NCBI RefSeq assembly: GCF_003285015.1
Contig: NZ_QMFB01000013.1
Span: 3,045 to 67,044 of the forward strand
Direction: 5' to 3'
DNA: 64,000 nt
Source of the DNA: Paenibacillus contaminans
GTDB taxonomy: Bacteria; Bacillota; Bacilli; Paenibacillales; NBRC-103111
Shown here: positions 7,593 to 15,900 of the stretch, in pieces
Layout: every line of letters starts with the position of its first letter
How positions within the stretch are numbered: position 1 is the stretch's first letter
Position numbers and translations under genes: made by a program
The notes under the pieces: model-generated
Seen by the model: the letters and a program-made list of their open reading frames with translations, nothing else
What the model was told of the DNA's origin: nothing
Databases searched by the model: none

Positions 7593-9674
7593 TTAGCTCC
7601 TTTGTGAATATTTTAGTTTCGCATCTTGCAATAAGCTTTCGATTGATTTTTTCGAGGAACTCTGTTGAGTCTGTGAACCGCCAGCAACTGCAGAAAAATC
7701 AAAGCCTATCTTTTCACTCATTTTTCTAGATGTTTTCTTCTGGGTATATGTTTTTTCAACCATTTCACGTAATTCCCTACGACCTTGCTCCACCAATGCA
7801 TCCGTCATTTTATTTTTTCTGGATAATAAACCTTTTGCCCTTAAATCATCCTTCACCTTGTGCCACTCGTAACGATTTAATCCTTCAAGCACATCAGAAG
7901 ATGGGTATACGGCCGGTACTGTCACATATTCCCCTGTACCAGGAAGCTGAAAATAAATACAGGTAAGATCATCGTCATCATATTTAATGTTGTATTTAAT
8001 TTCTCGCTTACCTATCAAGTGAGAAAGATTATCGGCTTTGTATTCAATATGATCCATTGTAATTCCAAATCTGGTGTATGGATGCCTTGAGGTAGGAAGC
8101 AAAGAAAGAGATATAATCTCCTCATTCTCTGGAGGGAAGAAATCGGGGTTACCATGTTCCTCGCATCCTGTTTGATAACGTAAAATAGGAACGTTGCATT
8201 CAAGTGGTAGACCCTTATGTTCCTTAAAATGATAAACATCGACTATCCATTTGATAATAAATTGTTCGATTTGTTTTAACGTTAAACATGCTTCGCTCGA
8301 GGGATCTCTATCACCCTTATCCATAATATTGGATCCTGTATAACCCGGTAGTTCGCTTAGTACACTATTTATAGAACCCATAAGCCTTTCGATAACCCCA
8401 CCATAATGAGGGGTCTTTCTAGGACGATATCTGACTTCGGATTCCAAAGTTTCATCAATCATCTTCTTAACATGATCACTTGTAAAATCGGATCCGTTGT
8501 CTAGATATATAACTGATGGAACTCCAAAAATTGGCCACTCATTAGTTGTGCTGTAGCGTTCTTTTGATCTTTTACAGAACAGTCCCTGTATTATTGCCTT
8601 TCTTACCTTTGCCGAGGACGGATCATCAAATGAGAGATGCATACACCATATTGTTCGACTATATACATCAATTCCCAAAGTTATAAAAGGTCTACCTATC
8701 GGTTGACCTGATACCTCGGATACAGCGATTATATCTAGCTTAGTATGATCAATTTGTACAATGTGGAGTGGGTATAAAGCAGCTTTCTCTGAATATCCCC
8801 GTTCAGTTGGCGTATACGCCTCAATACCTTTTCTTCCGTGTCTAAATATTGAAACCGTTCTTTCACTAAGCTGCTTGATTAGCGATCGAACAGTTATGTA
8901 CGGCATCTTCTTAAGTCCTGCCTTACCGCAATCGGTTTCCAATATTTCATTTATTTTGCTGACCTTTAACTTCCGAGTGGTTAGATACTTGTTCTCGATA
9001 ATAGTTTTAATTATTGGATGATATTCCACGGGATATTTAGTATATATAATGTCAACAACTTCATCCGGATTCCTAGGACTGCATATTTCAATTGCGTATG
9101 TGTCTGCTCTCTGTATGTACTCTTTATCATTAGACCTTATAAAACATTCACTACCACTTCCAGTCCTAGTTACCCTCGTTTTCTGATAGTTTCTATATTT
9201 GTTTAGATAGCGCATAAATGTGGAACGGCTAACCGATCTATTACTCTTCTTCAATTTCTTAAGAATTCTCTTTATCAGTTCTTCCTGGGACATGCTTTTT
9301 ATATTTTCATTTTTGTTTAGATATACTGTGTTGAACCTTTCGTTAAATTCAATTAATGCTTTTACATCACCATTTTTTATTTTTTCAAGAAGTAATACAG
9401 GAAGTATAAGATTATATTTCCAAGATACTTCATCCCGTTTTTCCTTATCGAGTTTATCAAGGGGGATTTCAAATTTACCCTCTTTTTCTTTTCTTCCTAG
9501 CCTATAACCTCCACGGAAACCTGGATCCGAAATTATCTGTTCCAAATTGTATTCATGAGTTTCTAGGTTACCATCTGACCTTTGCAAAACTACAGTATTA
9601 CCTTTTAGCCCAACAATCATATGGTTTCGCCCTAAAAACTGAATTTCACTGTTTAAGCGCAGATTGATTTTCAT
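7593..9674 (-). CDS. tnsB: TnsB-like DDE transposase
   Basis: The transposase subunit that binds the end repeats and joins 3' ends to target DNA. The chosen ATG at 9674 gives 693 aa; it is preceded by GGAGGGAAGG and overlaps the tnsA end by 29 bp. The longer frame starting at 9770 is disfavoured. N-terminal helix-turn-helix regions precede an RNase H-like core with catalytic D309 (in VQIDHT), D392 (in YLDNGSD) and E429 (in GGVIERL), a D-D-(36)-E spacing. A Mu-type beta-barrel follows (around RFGITMDHIEYKA), then a charged tail likely to contact TnsC. All catalytic residues are present, so it looks active. Confidence 0.93.
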   Translation of the reverse strand: MKINLRLNSEIQFLGRNHMIVGLKGNTVVLQRSDGNLETHEYNLEQIISDPGFRGGYRLGRKEKEGKFEIPLDKLDKEKRDEVSWKYNLILPVLLLEKIKNGDVKALIEFNERFNTVYLNKNENIKSMSQEELIKRILKKLKKSNRSVSRSTFMRYLNKYRNYQKTRVTRTGSGSECFIRSNDKEYIQRADTYAIEICSPRNPDEVVDIIYTKYPVEYHPIIKTIIENKYLTTRKLKVSKINEILETDCGKAGLKKMPYITVRSLIKQLSERTVSIFRHGRKGIEAYTPTERGYSEKAALYPLHIVQIDHTKLDIIAVSEVSGQPIGRPFITLGIDVYSRTIWCMHLSFDDPSSAKVRKAIIQGLFCKRSKERYSTTNEWPIFGVPSVIYLDNGSDFTSDHVKKMIDETLESEVRYRPRKTPHYGGVIERLMGSINSVLSELPGYTGSNIMDKGDRDPSSEACLTLKQIEQFIIKWIVDVYHFKEHKGLPLECNVPILRYQTGCEEHGNPDFFPPENEEIISLSLLPTSRHPYTRFGITMDHIEYKADNLSHLIGKREIKYNIKYDDDDLTCIYFQLPGTGEYVTVPAVYPSSDVLEGLNRYEWHKVKDDLRAKGLLSRKNKMTDALVEQGRRELREMVEKTYTQKKTSRKMSEKIGFDFSAVAGGSQTQQSSSKKSIESLLQDAKLKYSQRS

Positions 9675-10440
9675 ACTCTGCCTTCCCTCCACCAAACAAA
9701 AATCGAGCAATTGGGTGACCATTTGTATCAGAAGAAATTCGAATTGAACTGTGACTTGCGACTTCTTCAAAAATATTCACTTCAATTTTACCTACAGCTA
9801 TAAGGTGAAATATGAGAGGTATTATATCGTTGGGGTGGTACATAGGATAAAAGCTTCTTGCTAATTCACCTACAGTAATTGGTTGACCAAATCGTAGTTT
9901 AAACAAAGTATCATTAATTAGTTCTTCTTTGTAATATCTGCGCTCACGCAAATATCCATGAAGATAATTAATATTCCTCAAAACCATATCAGGCAAGTTC
10001 TTAGGATAAATCAAATCATAATTCCAGCCCTGATTTGAAGCGAATAGTTCGCAGCGTTTGTTGCACTGATTAAAACTGCCCCCTACATCTTCGGGGGATT
10101 CTTTGATCTGATATAATAAAGGTTTACTACCATTTCGAAAGACCAATACATCCGGCACGTGCTTCCATGACTTGTTATTTTCAACCCTTGATAACACGGG
10201 TATGGAGACTTCAATCGGTTGAACGTAATATCGAATAGTCGATACATCCAATTCTAAGTAATAATAAAAAAAACATTCGTTTAATGAGTGGTATTCAACT
10301 CTCCGATTCATTTTACGACTACGAAAGCCACCGATAATGTGAGGCCTTTGCCAACTTATTTTATTATCTACTCTACGCTTAGGCTGGAATAGCTTGTCCT
10401 CCTCAATCCAGAATTTGTTTGACCATTGATACTGATCCAT
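9646..10440 (-). CDS. tnsA: TnsA-like endonuclease
   Basis: Restriction-like nuclease that cuts the 5' ends of the transposon so that, with TnsB, the element moves by cut-and-paste. The protein is 264 aa, near the usual length. Catalytic residues fit the TnsA pattern: E55 (in HSLNECFF), D97 (in HVPDVLV) and the Q-I-K motif with K113. A C-terminal winged-helix-like part follows (LAREL/FYPMYHPND region). The start ATG at 10440 has GGAGG upstream. It is the first intact gene of the tns operon; two frameshifted small genes precede it on the same strand. Confidence 0.92.
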   Translation of the reverse strand: MDQYQWSNKFWIEEDKLFQPKRRVDNKISWQRPHIIGGFRSRKMNRRVEYHSLNECFFYYYLELDVSTIRYYVQPIEVSIPVLSRVENNKSWKHVPDVLVFRNGSKPLLYQIKESPEDVGGSFNQCNKRCELFASNQGWNYDLIYPKNLPDMVLRNINYLHGYLRERRYYKEELINDTLFKLRFGQPITVGELARSFYPMYHPNDIIPLIFHLIAVGKIEVNIFEEVASHSSIRISSDTNGHPIARFLFGGGKAEYENQSALKQ

Positions 10441-10488
10441 TTCATTGTCCTCCTATGTATGAATTAACTTTTTTGATATTCAGGAATT

Positions 10489-10751
10489 TCATTTATTAAT
10501 AAAGTCTTCAAAGCATTGGTAAGCTGCATTATATCCTTCTTGCATATTTTCTAATTTTTTCCACCAACTACTATCGATGTACCAAACAAATTCATAAAAA
10601 TACGATAATGATTACGGTCAACACAATACTCTTGCATTTCCATCGAACTGTAACCATCATCTATATAAACCGGACCACCACAAAATGGAACAAATGGCAT
10701 CCTTGAGAAGGAAGCTTCAATAATTCGATTATTTCCACTTTGATTTCCCAT
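10489..10751 (-). pseudogene. Small gene upstream of tnsA, broken by one frameshift
   Basis: The intact frame from the ATG at 10751 (AGGGGG ribosome site, 8-nt spacer) gives a 66-aa product ending at 10551. However, the protein-like sequence continues in another frame right after the NHYR codons: YFYEFVWYIDSSWW, then KKLENMQEGYNAAYQ, ending in FINK at a TGA at 10489. Adding one T near the TTTTT run about 10595-10605 would join the parts into an 87-residue protein. Function is unknown. It lies 48 bp before tnsA and was probably part of the same transcript. Either a real inactivating deletion or a sequence error would explain this. Confidence 0.6.
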
Positions 10752-10763
10752 CTTTAATTCCCC

Positions 10764-11074
10764 CTATAGGAGAGACCATGATTTTTGTTTTGCATTGTAG
10801 TAATCAATAAATAGTTCCCATTGATGTTTAAAGTCATCCAACTCCATTTCTTTAAAGGCTGAGAATTTTTATTAAAAGAGAGAGCGAGATGTTCGACTAA
10901 ACTAGAGAACCGACTAACCGTTGGAAGAATCAATATGGCGTTAATTTCAATGGCTAGATATATTCTAGGCCTTCCAATAACTAACCTAGAATTACTACAA
11001 AAAAGAAACATATCAATGAAACAATCGATTAATAAGTAATTGTTATTAGTAATGTTTTTAGTAATTCGAATCAC
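10764..11074 (-). pseudogene. First small gene of the tns-side operon, probably frameshifted near its end
   Basis: From a GTG at 11074 (GGGG upstream) the frame encodes a protein of unknown function with a hydrophobic first half (LLIDCFIDMFLFCSNS, then RPRIYLAIEINAILILP). After the SFNKN codons the protein-like signal switches frame to FSAFKEMELDDFKHQWELF followed by IDYYNAKQKSWSLL and a TAG at 10764. The unshifted frame instead continues to 10754 with low-quality sequence. A single-base loss in the AAAAATTC stretch near 10864-10871 would account for this. It is the first gene leftward from the divergent regulatory region, so its product may have been a transposition-linked accessory protein. 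Confidence 0.5.
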
Positions 11075-11300
11075 AGCACCCCATCATATAATAACAAAAT
11101 TCGTTATTATAATTAATTCATTAACGCATTTTTTTACCATATTATTAACTTCATCATTGCTTGTCAACATAAAAATCAACAAATCCGTTACTTTATGTTA
11201 TACTAACTTAAGTTAACTTAACTTAAGTTAATACTTTAGTATTCAGTTTTATGAACACTACTTAAAGCACGATGCGAGTTTAATTTCGGAGGAATTATTC
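11075..11300. promoter_or_regulatory. Divergent control region between the tns side and an XRE repressor gene
   Basis: Two copies of the perfect 12-bp palindrome TAACTTAAGTTA lie at 11204-11215 and 11219-11230, 15 bp apart. They sit immediately downstream of a rightward promoter candidate: TCAACA at 11176-11181, a 17-bp spacer and TATACT at 11199-11204. A separate dyad (TATAATAAC, 7-nt spacer, GTTATTATA) occupies 11087-11111 on the side of the leftward genes. The layout suits an XRE protein that represses its own promoter and possibly the tns operon. Confidence 0.6.
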
Positions 11301-11819
11301 ATGACCACAATGGGCGAACGTATTCGCAGGTTACGTATTGGTGTGAATTGGAAGCAAAAGGACCTTGCAGAGTCTATCGGTGTATCATCCCAAGTTATCT
11401 CGAATTGGGAACGTGGATATAGTTCTCCCGACAATGAACATGTTGCAAGGTTGGCAAAAGTTTTTAAAACATCAACCGATTACCTTCATGGAAGAGTCGA
11501 AGATATTTTCAGCGATCAATTAGATATGGCTACGCGGCTTGGTGTCCTTGGTGAAAATAAGAAAGATCAGACAAATAGCTTCTTCCCACAAGTGCCAGAT
11601 GAGAATGTCTCTTTTGACATTATAAAATTATTAAATTCAGCTTATGGAGTTACGTTGCAAAATAAGGAATTAACCCGCGACGAAAGGGAATTGCTCGTAA
11701 ATTTAATTACATCTACAGTTTCAAAGATTAGAGAGATCAATCAAAAGATATTGCACAAAGTTGAGGACGAACTTGACGTTAAATTCTTTATGGCAAGTAA
11801 TGGGGAAATTTTTAAGTGA
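11301..11819 (+). CDS. XRE-family transcriptional regulator (172 aa)
   Basis: DNA-binding repressor-type protein. An N-terminal helix-turn-helix of the Cro/C1 family covers about residues 5-60 (GERIRRLRIGVNWKQKDLAESIG, then SSQVISNWERGYSSP, then STDYLHG). The rest is helical with no recognised domain. The start ATG at 11301 follows GGAGG. It is the only rightward gene in the element and is transcribed away from the tns operon across an operator-rich region, so it probably represses itself and may set transposition frequency. Confidence 0.85.
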   Translation: MTTMGERIRRLRIGVNWKQKDLAESIGVSSQVISNWERGYSSPDNEHVARLAKVFKTSTDYLHGRVEDIFSDQLDMATRLGVLGENKKDQTNSFFPQVPDENVSFDIIKLLNSAYGVTLQNKELTRDERELLVNLITSTVSKIREINQKILHKVEDELDVKFFMASNGEIFK

Positions 11820-11826
11820 ATATTTA

Positions 11827-12204
11827 TTATTGCTGTGCTCTCTGGAAACTTAAAAGCTCCCCTTCAACTTGTTCAATTCTACTTTCAAGTTGCTTCGTAT
11901 AGACTAACATCGCTTCAATTGTTCTCGGGGTAATAAATCCGGGGACACCTTCCTTTTCGAGTTTTATTCTTTTTTCGAATTCCTTGCTTTTCCGCGGCTC
12001 GATCGGTCCCCACCGGTCTTTTTTGTATTTCTTGAGTTTTTCTAAACAGGATGTCCAAGCCTCTAATGATTTTTGGATCATCATCAATTGGTAGTAATGT
12101 GCCGTGTTATTGGTAAACGGGTAATCATAATACTTCTTTTGTCTCTCCAGATTCAGTTTATACATTGTAATGATTTGCTCAATTTCCTCGATTAACTCTC
12201 CCAT
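11827..12204 (-). CDS. Coiled-coil protein of unknown function (125 aa)
   Basis: Not recognised. Predicted mostly helical, with heptad-like Leu/Ile/Glu/Lys stretches at both ends (about residues 3-25 and 100-122) and a central Arg/Lys-rich part containing the segment EGVPGFITPRTIEAML. The C-terminus converges on the XRE gene with a 7-bp gap. Its start overlaps the end of the upstream Mu-C-domain gene by 13 bp, implying coupled translation and a shared task. Possibly a partner or regulator of that transposase-derived protein. Confidence 0.65.
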   Translation of the reverse strand: MGELIEEIEQIITMYKLNLERQKKYYDYPFTNNTAHYYQLMMIQKSLEAWTSCLEKLKKYKKDRWGPIEPRKSKEFEKRIKLEKEGVPGFITPRTIEAMLVYTKQLESRIEQVEGELLSFQRAQQ

Positions 12205-12560
12205 AAAATGCCCTTTCTTCTATAAACACTCCGTCTTTTCTTGTTAATCAGCTTTTGTTTCTTTAAAGATTTTAGCTTTTGAAGAGACTCATAATAACGT
12301 TGCAGTTGATAATGTGACCAAGTGTTATGAGGCATGACCAGGTTACAAAATTCAAATCCTCTCTCACTATCCCAAATGTATATGCCCTCTGATTGTCCGG
12401 GTTCATAATAAATCGTTATTTTCCAACTCTTTTTATGCGTTGCCTTCTCGAACCATTGTTCGCGTATTGCTCGCGTGCAGGAATAATGAAGCCCTCTAAA
12501 AAAAATCCCCTTAGCTGTAACTCTTGCTTGGCTAGCTGCCAATATTCTTTCTTTAATCAT
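12192..12560 (-). CDS. Stand-alone Mu-transposase C-terminal (beta-barrel) domain protein
   Basis: 122 aa from the ATG at 12560, which has AAGGAG 9 nt upstream; a TTG at 12569 is less well placed. The sequence matches the C-terminal beta-barrel of Mu/Tn7/Tn552-type transposases: the ARVTAKGIFFRGLHYSC entry strand, WFEKAT, then WKITIYYEPGQ and IYIWD. No catalytic RNase H-like core is encoded, and no remnant is seen upstream. It is therefore either a domesticated fragment with its own translation start or the surviving tail of a second transposase. It does not resemble the resident TnsB barrel closely. Translation is coupled to the downstream coiled-coil gene. Confidence 0.7.
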   Translation of the reverse strand: MIKERILAASQARVTAKGIFFRGLHYSCTRAIREQWFEKATHKKSWKITIYYEPGQSEGIYIWDSERGFEFCNLVMPHNTWSHYQLQRYYESLQKLKSLKKQKLINKKRRSVYRRKGILWES

Positions 12561-12641
12561 TTCTTTCAACTCCTTCTATGATTCTACCATTAGTAATATC
12601 CCTTTTTAGATACTTATAATCAATTAAATCTAAATAAAAAT

Positions 12642-12672
12642 AAAAAAATCTGTGAGCAGTAAGATCTCACAG
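12642..12672 (-). terminator. Terminator of the Avs1-like operon
   Basis: Hairpin with 7-bp arms (CTGTGAG / CTCACAG) followed on the minus strand by seven Ts. It lies 41 bp past the stop of the small third gene of the operon. Confidence 0.75.
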
Positions 12673-12712
12673 AGTAAAGAAAAATATTTGATTGAGCATC
12701 CGTAATAAAGAA

Positions 12713-12949
12713 TTAGAAATCAGATCTAAAGTTTGCCATCATATTTACATGAAGCCGGGCAGCTTCATCGACACTTAAAAAGTCGATACGATTATTAGGT
12801 AACATCCTTACTTTTCGAAGTCCATCGATCGATCTTTTAACTTTAGACGAAAAATGTACTTTGTTATTGTGAAGCTGTTCAGCAGCTATGAAAAAATTCC
12901 TCTCGAATTCTCGTCTATTTCTGGGTGTTTCCATTGGCTCGAAGTTCAC
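12713..12949 (-). CDS. Small third gene of the Avs1-like operon (78 aa)
   Basis: 78-aa basic, probably helical protein with no recognised domain. It starts at a GTG at 12949 preceded by AGGAGG with a 7-nt spacer, only 11 bp after the stop of the trypsin-STAND gene, and is followed by a terminator. Type 1 AVAST systems are described as having a third, small component besides the MBL and protease-STAND proteins, and this gene is in that position. I infer the correspondence from layout; I cannot confirm it by sequence. Confidence 0.65.
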   Translation of the reverse strand: MNFEPMETPRNRREFERNFFIAAEQLHNNKVHFSSKVKRSIDGLRKVRMLPNNRIDFLSVDEAARLHVNMMANFRSDF

Positions 12950-12960
12950 TTGACTCCCTC

Positions 12961-15900
12961 CTAGTTAACAGAATAAACTGACCTATAATCACGATCAATA
13001 ATAAATTGTGTTGTAAAGTCATATTTTACGAGCCACACCAATCTCCAAGGCGTCAAATCAAGTCGCTTGATTTTCTCTTTTGATACTAGCAAACGGCATC
13101 CTTCCCGTAGAGGAATGCCAATCCGATTTACATCCCAGTCTCTACCATCCAACCAACTTTCCCTAATTATTTCTTGTTGTTGAATTTCACCTAAGAGCCC
13201 TTCAAAATAGGGGTGCAGAAACGCCGGGGTCATAATGCCGCCAGTTACTTTGGCCTCAAGTTCGACTTTATATACCGTAGGCCGGTATACCAGACGTTCT
13301 GTCGAAGAGATTTCTCGTAAATTAGGCTGTTCATTAGGGAAAAAGCTCTGGTATACATCATTAAGATTAAAAGCATTTCGTAAAGCGTTTGGTCCTACCA
13401 AAAAACCAATAATCTCCACCACTTTTAATTGACCTTCTCTAGGAAAAAATACAGTCTCTAAATAGTGAAGATAATCATATGCACCATCTTGCGTACAAAG
13501 CTCAGCATCCCCATTACCCAGGAGTAACTCTTCGATCAACATAATTAGACTAGATTTGCTCTTTAATCGTATTTTTTCATTAGGAAAGTATGGATTGTAT
13601 ATACGCAAATGATCAGCCACCTGAGTTAGCTCTTCGTTGTTCACTCTTTTTGAAAGAAGTTGGTTAATTCCTTTTCGAACAACATTTTCGAGTTGTTCAA
13701 ACTTTTGATTGGATCTATAGCTTCTTGCTACATAACTATCAGCTCTAATGAACTCTTCTACACTAAGAGGAAGGCACAAGTGAGATATGGTGCTCACTAA
13801 ATCATGATAATCAGTTGACACCAGTACTCCTAATCGTTCCAAAGGCTCGAGAAGTTCAGTAAAATGCCTTAACCAGCTTGGGATATCTAATCCTTGATAG
13901 GAAGTCGACATTCGATTTGTGAGGCTAGTTTGAAAAGTTTCAGATAATGTCGTGTGAAAATCATTCGTATCGTCATATTTCTTATCAGCAAGTTCAACTA
14001 TTTCTAAGAACGTATGTCTTACCATGAAATGATCCATTCTGATGATACGTTTTCGATTTTCTTCGACCCGGATATGTTCCCAAACCAAGCTCGGGTCTTC
14101 AAGCGCTAAGCTATGCAAAATGCCAGCACAGATTTCAGGCCAGATACTGTTTTCTTCAGATAAACTTTTATTGACGAGCATAGGAACAAAGAAGTTTGCA
14201 TCAACTCTAGCTAGCCCTTTCATTATTTCGGGTGCTCGATGTTTATAAATGTTTTTTGGATGAGTAAATAGCCAAATAAATAGATCTGTCAACAGCATGT
14301 TGTTGGATAAATCATGAGTTTCTTGTTCAAACCATTTATATTTCTCGATGAAAATATCCGGAGTTCTTAGCATGAAACGAAAATGCTCTAGTACAGAATA
14401 AAATACCTTACTAGCTTCGGAAATATCCAACTTTTTCCCCATGGTGGTAATAATTTTATTTACAATTAACCAGTCACTAGAATATACTTCATTCAAAATC
14501 AAGCTGCGAAGGGAATATACAAATTCCTCGGTATTGCATAAGCCAGATAGTATTTCAAAAGCTTCGACTATTTCTGTTCCTGAGTTACTTGTCCATATAT
14601 TCCATGCTCCCGCTTGAACACCCACCAAACCAGTGATTAAATGATGTTTTGCTAAATGGGTATTTTCTATATCAAGTTGATCTTTAGCTATCAACATTTG
14701 CTGATCCAATTGTTTCAAGGCACTTTTTTTACCGAAAGTACCTGGTAACATAATACGTTCATTATCTTCCTCATCAGAAGCATCATCTTTATCTTGTTTG
14801 ACATTAAAATTCACATCTTGCATTGACGTTTGCTGCAAATCAGATTCAATGATATCTTTACTCTCAAAACTTAGGCCTGCTTTTTGCAATAATAAAGTTA
14901 ATTGATAATAATTCGTATCAGTTAACCACTGCTTCAAATGAGATAGTAATTCCAAGCGATTATCTGGTGACATATCAGATATTATAATTCTGAGCAATCG
15001 ATGATAAAGCACTGACAGTTCATCTGAACCACTGACCTCCCTTTCATTTAACAAGTTTGCCATAATTCTTGTAAAACGATCGAAGTATCGATCATCTCCA
15101 ACTAGGAACAATTCACAAAACGCCCACTTCAAAAGCCCATTTACATTGGAAGCATTTTCGAGTATCTCCAGAATACAACTTTGTTCTTCAAGACCTCCAG
15201 CTCCGAAAACATATCCTTTTCCTACCTCCGGAGCATCTACTTGGTCAGCTTCTACAAGTTGAAGAACTTTTTCTAGGGGAGGAAGTACTGTATTTTTAAA
15301 GTATTCAATTGCTTGTGCAACCCTACCCATAGAACATAAGCTTCCGACAAAAGCCTCCTTTACTTGCTGAACATAACGTTGAAACGTCATCTCACCTGAT
15401 GCAAAATCATAATGTCCCGCAATTTCTTTTAAATGTGCGGACAGTTCACCTGAACTTTGTAAGTAAGTGATCGACGTCTCAAGAAGCGTAAGTTGGTCTT
15501 CTTTGTACCAGGAAGGTCCCATAGAAGTATCCAACATTTTTTGAAACGTGATTTTATACCGCTGCTCACTTCCAAGTTTTGCATAGAGTTCAGTAATGTG
15601 AAGTAGGTCTTTTGAACGCTCCAAACGATTTTGCACACCACAAGTAATATGCTCTTCCAAGACTTTCAATAGAGCAAAAGTACTTTTTACATGCCTTTTT
15701 GTCTTCAACATTTCCGTAACGATTGAAAATATTGCCTCACGGAACCCTTCAGTATATAACCCAAGTTGATCCTCGAAGTGTAATTCAATAATCCTAACGA
15801 ATTCTGGGAGCCGATCGGTAAAATATTTTACGTATAAGGAAGCAACTTCTCCAAGTACAAAGGGATAATAAGATTCTGGTAAAGAATAGCTTCTATCCCA

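Noticed and set aside
9675..9770. Longer start for tnsB
   Set aside because: It would overlap tnsA by 125 bp; the ATG at 9674 follows a good ribosome site.
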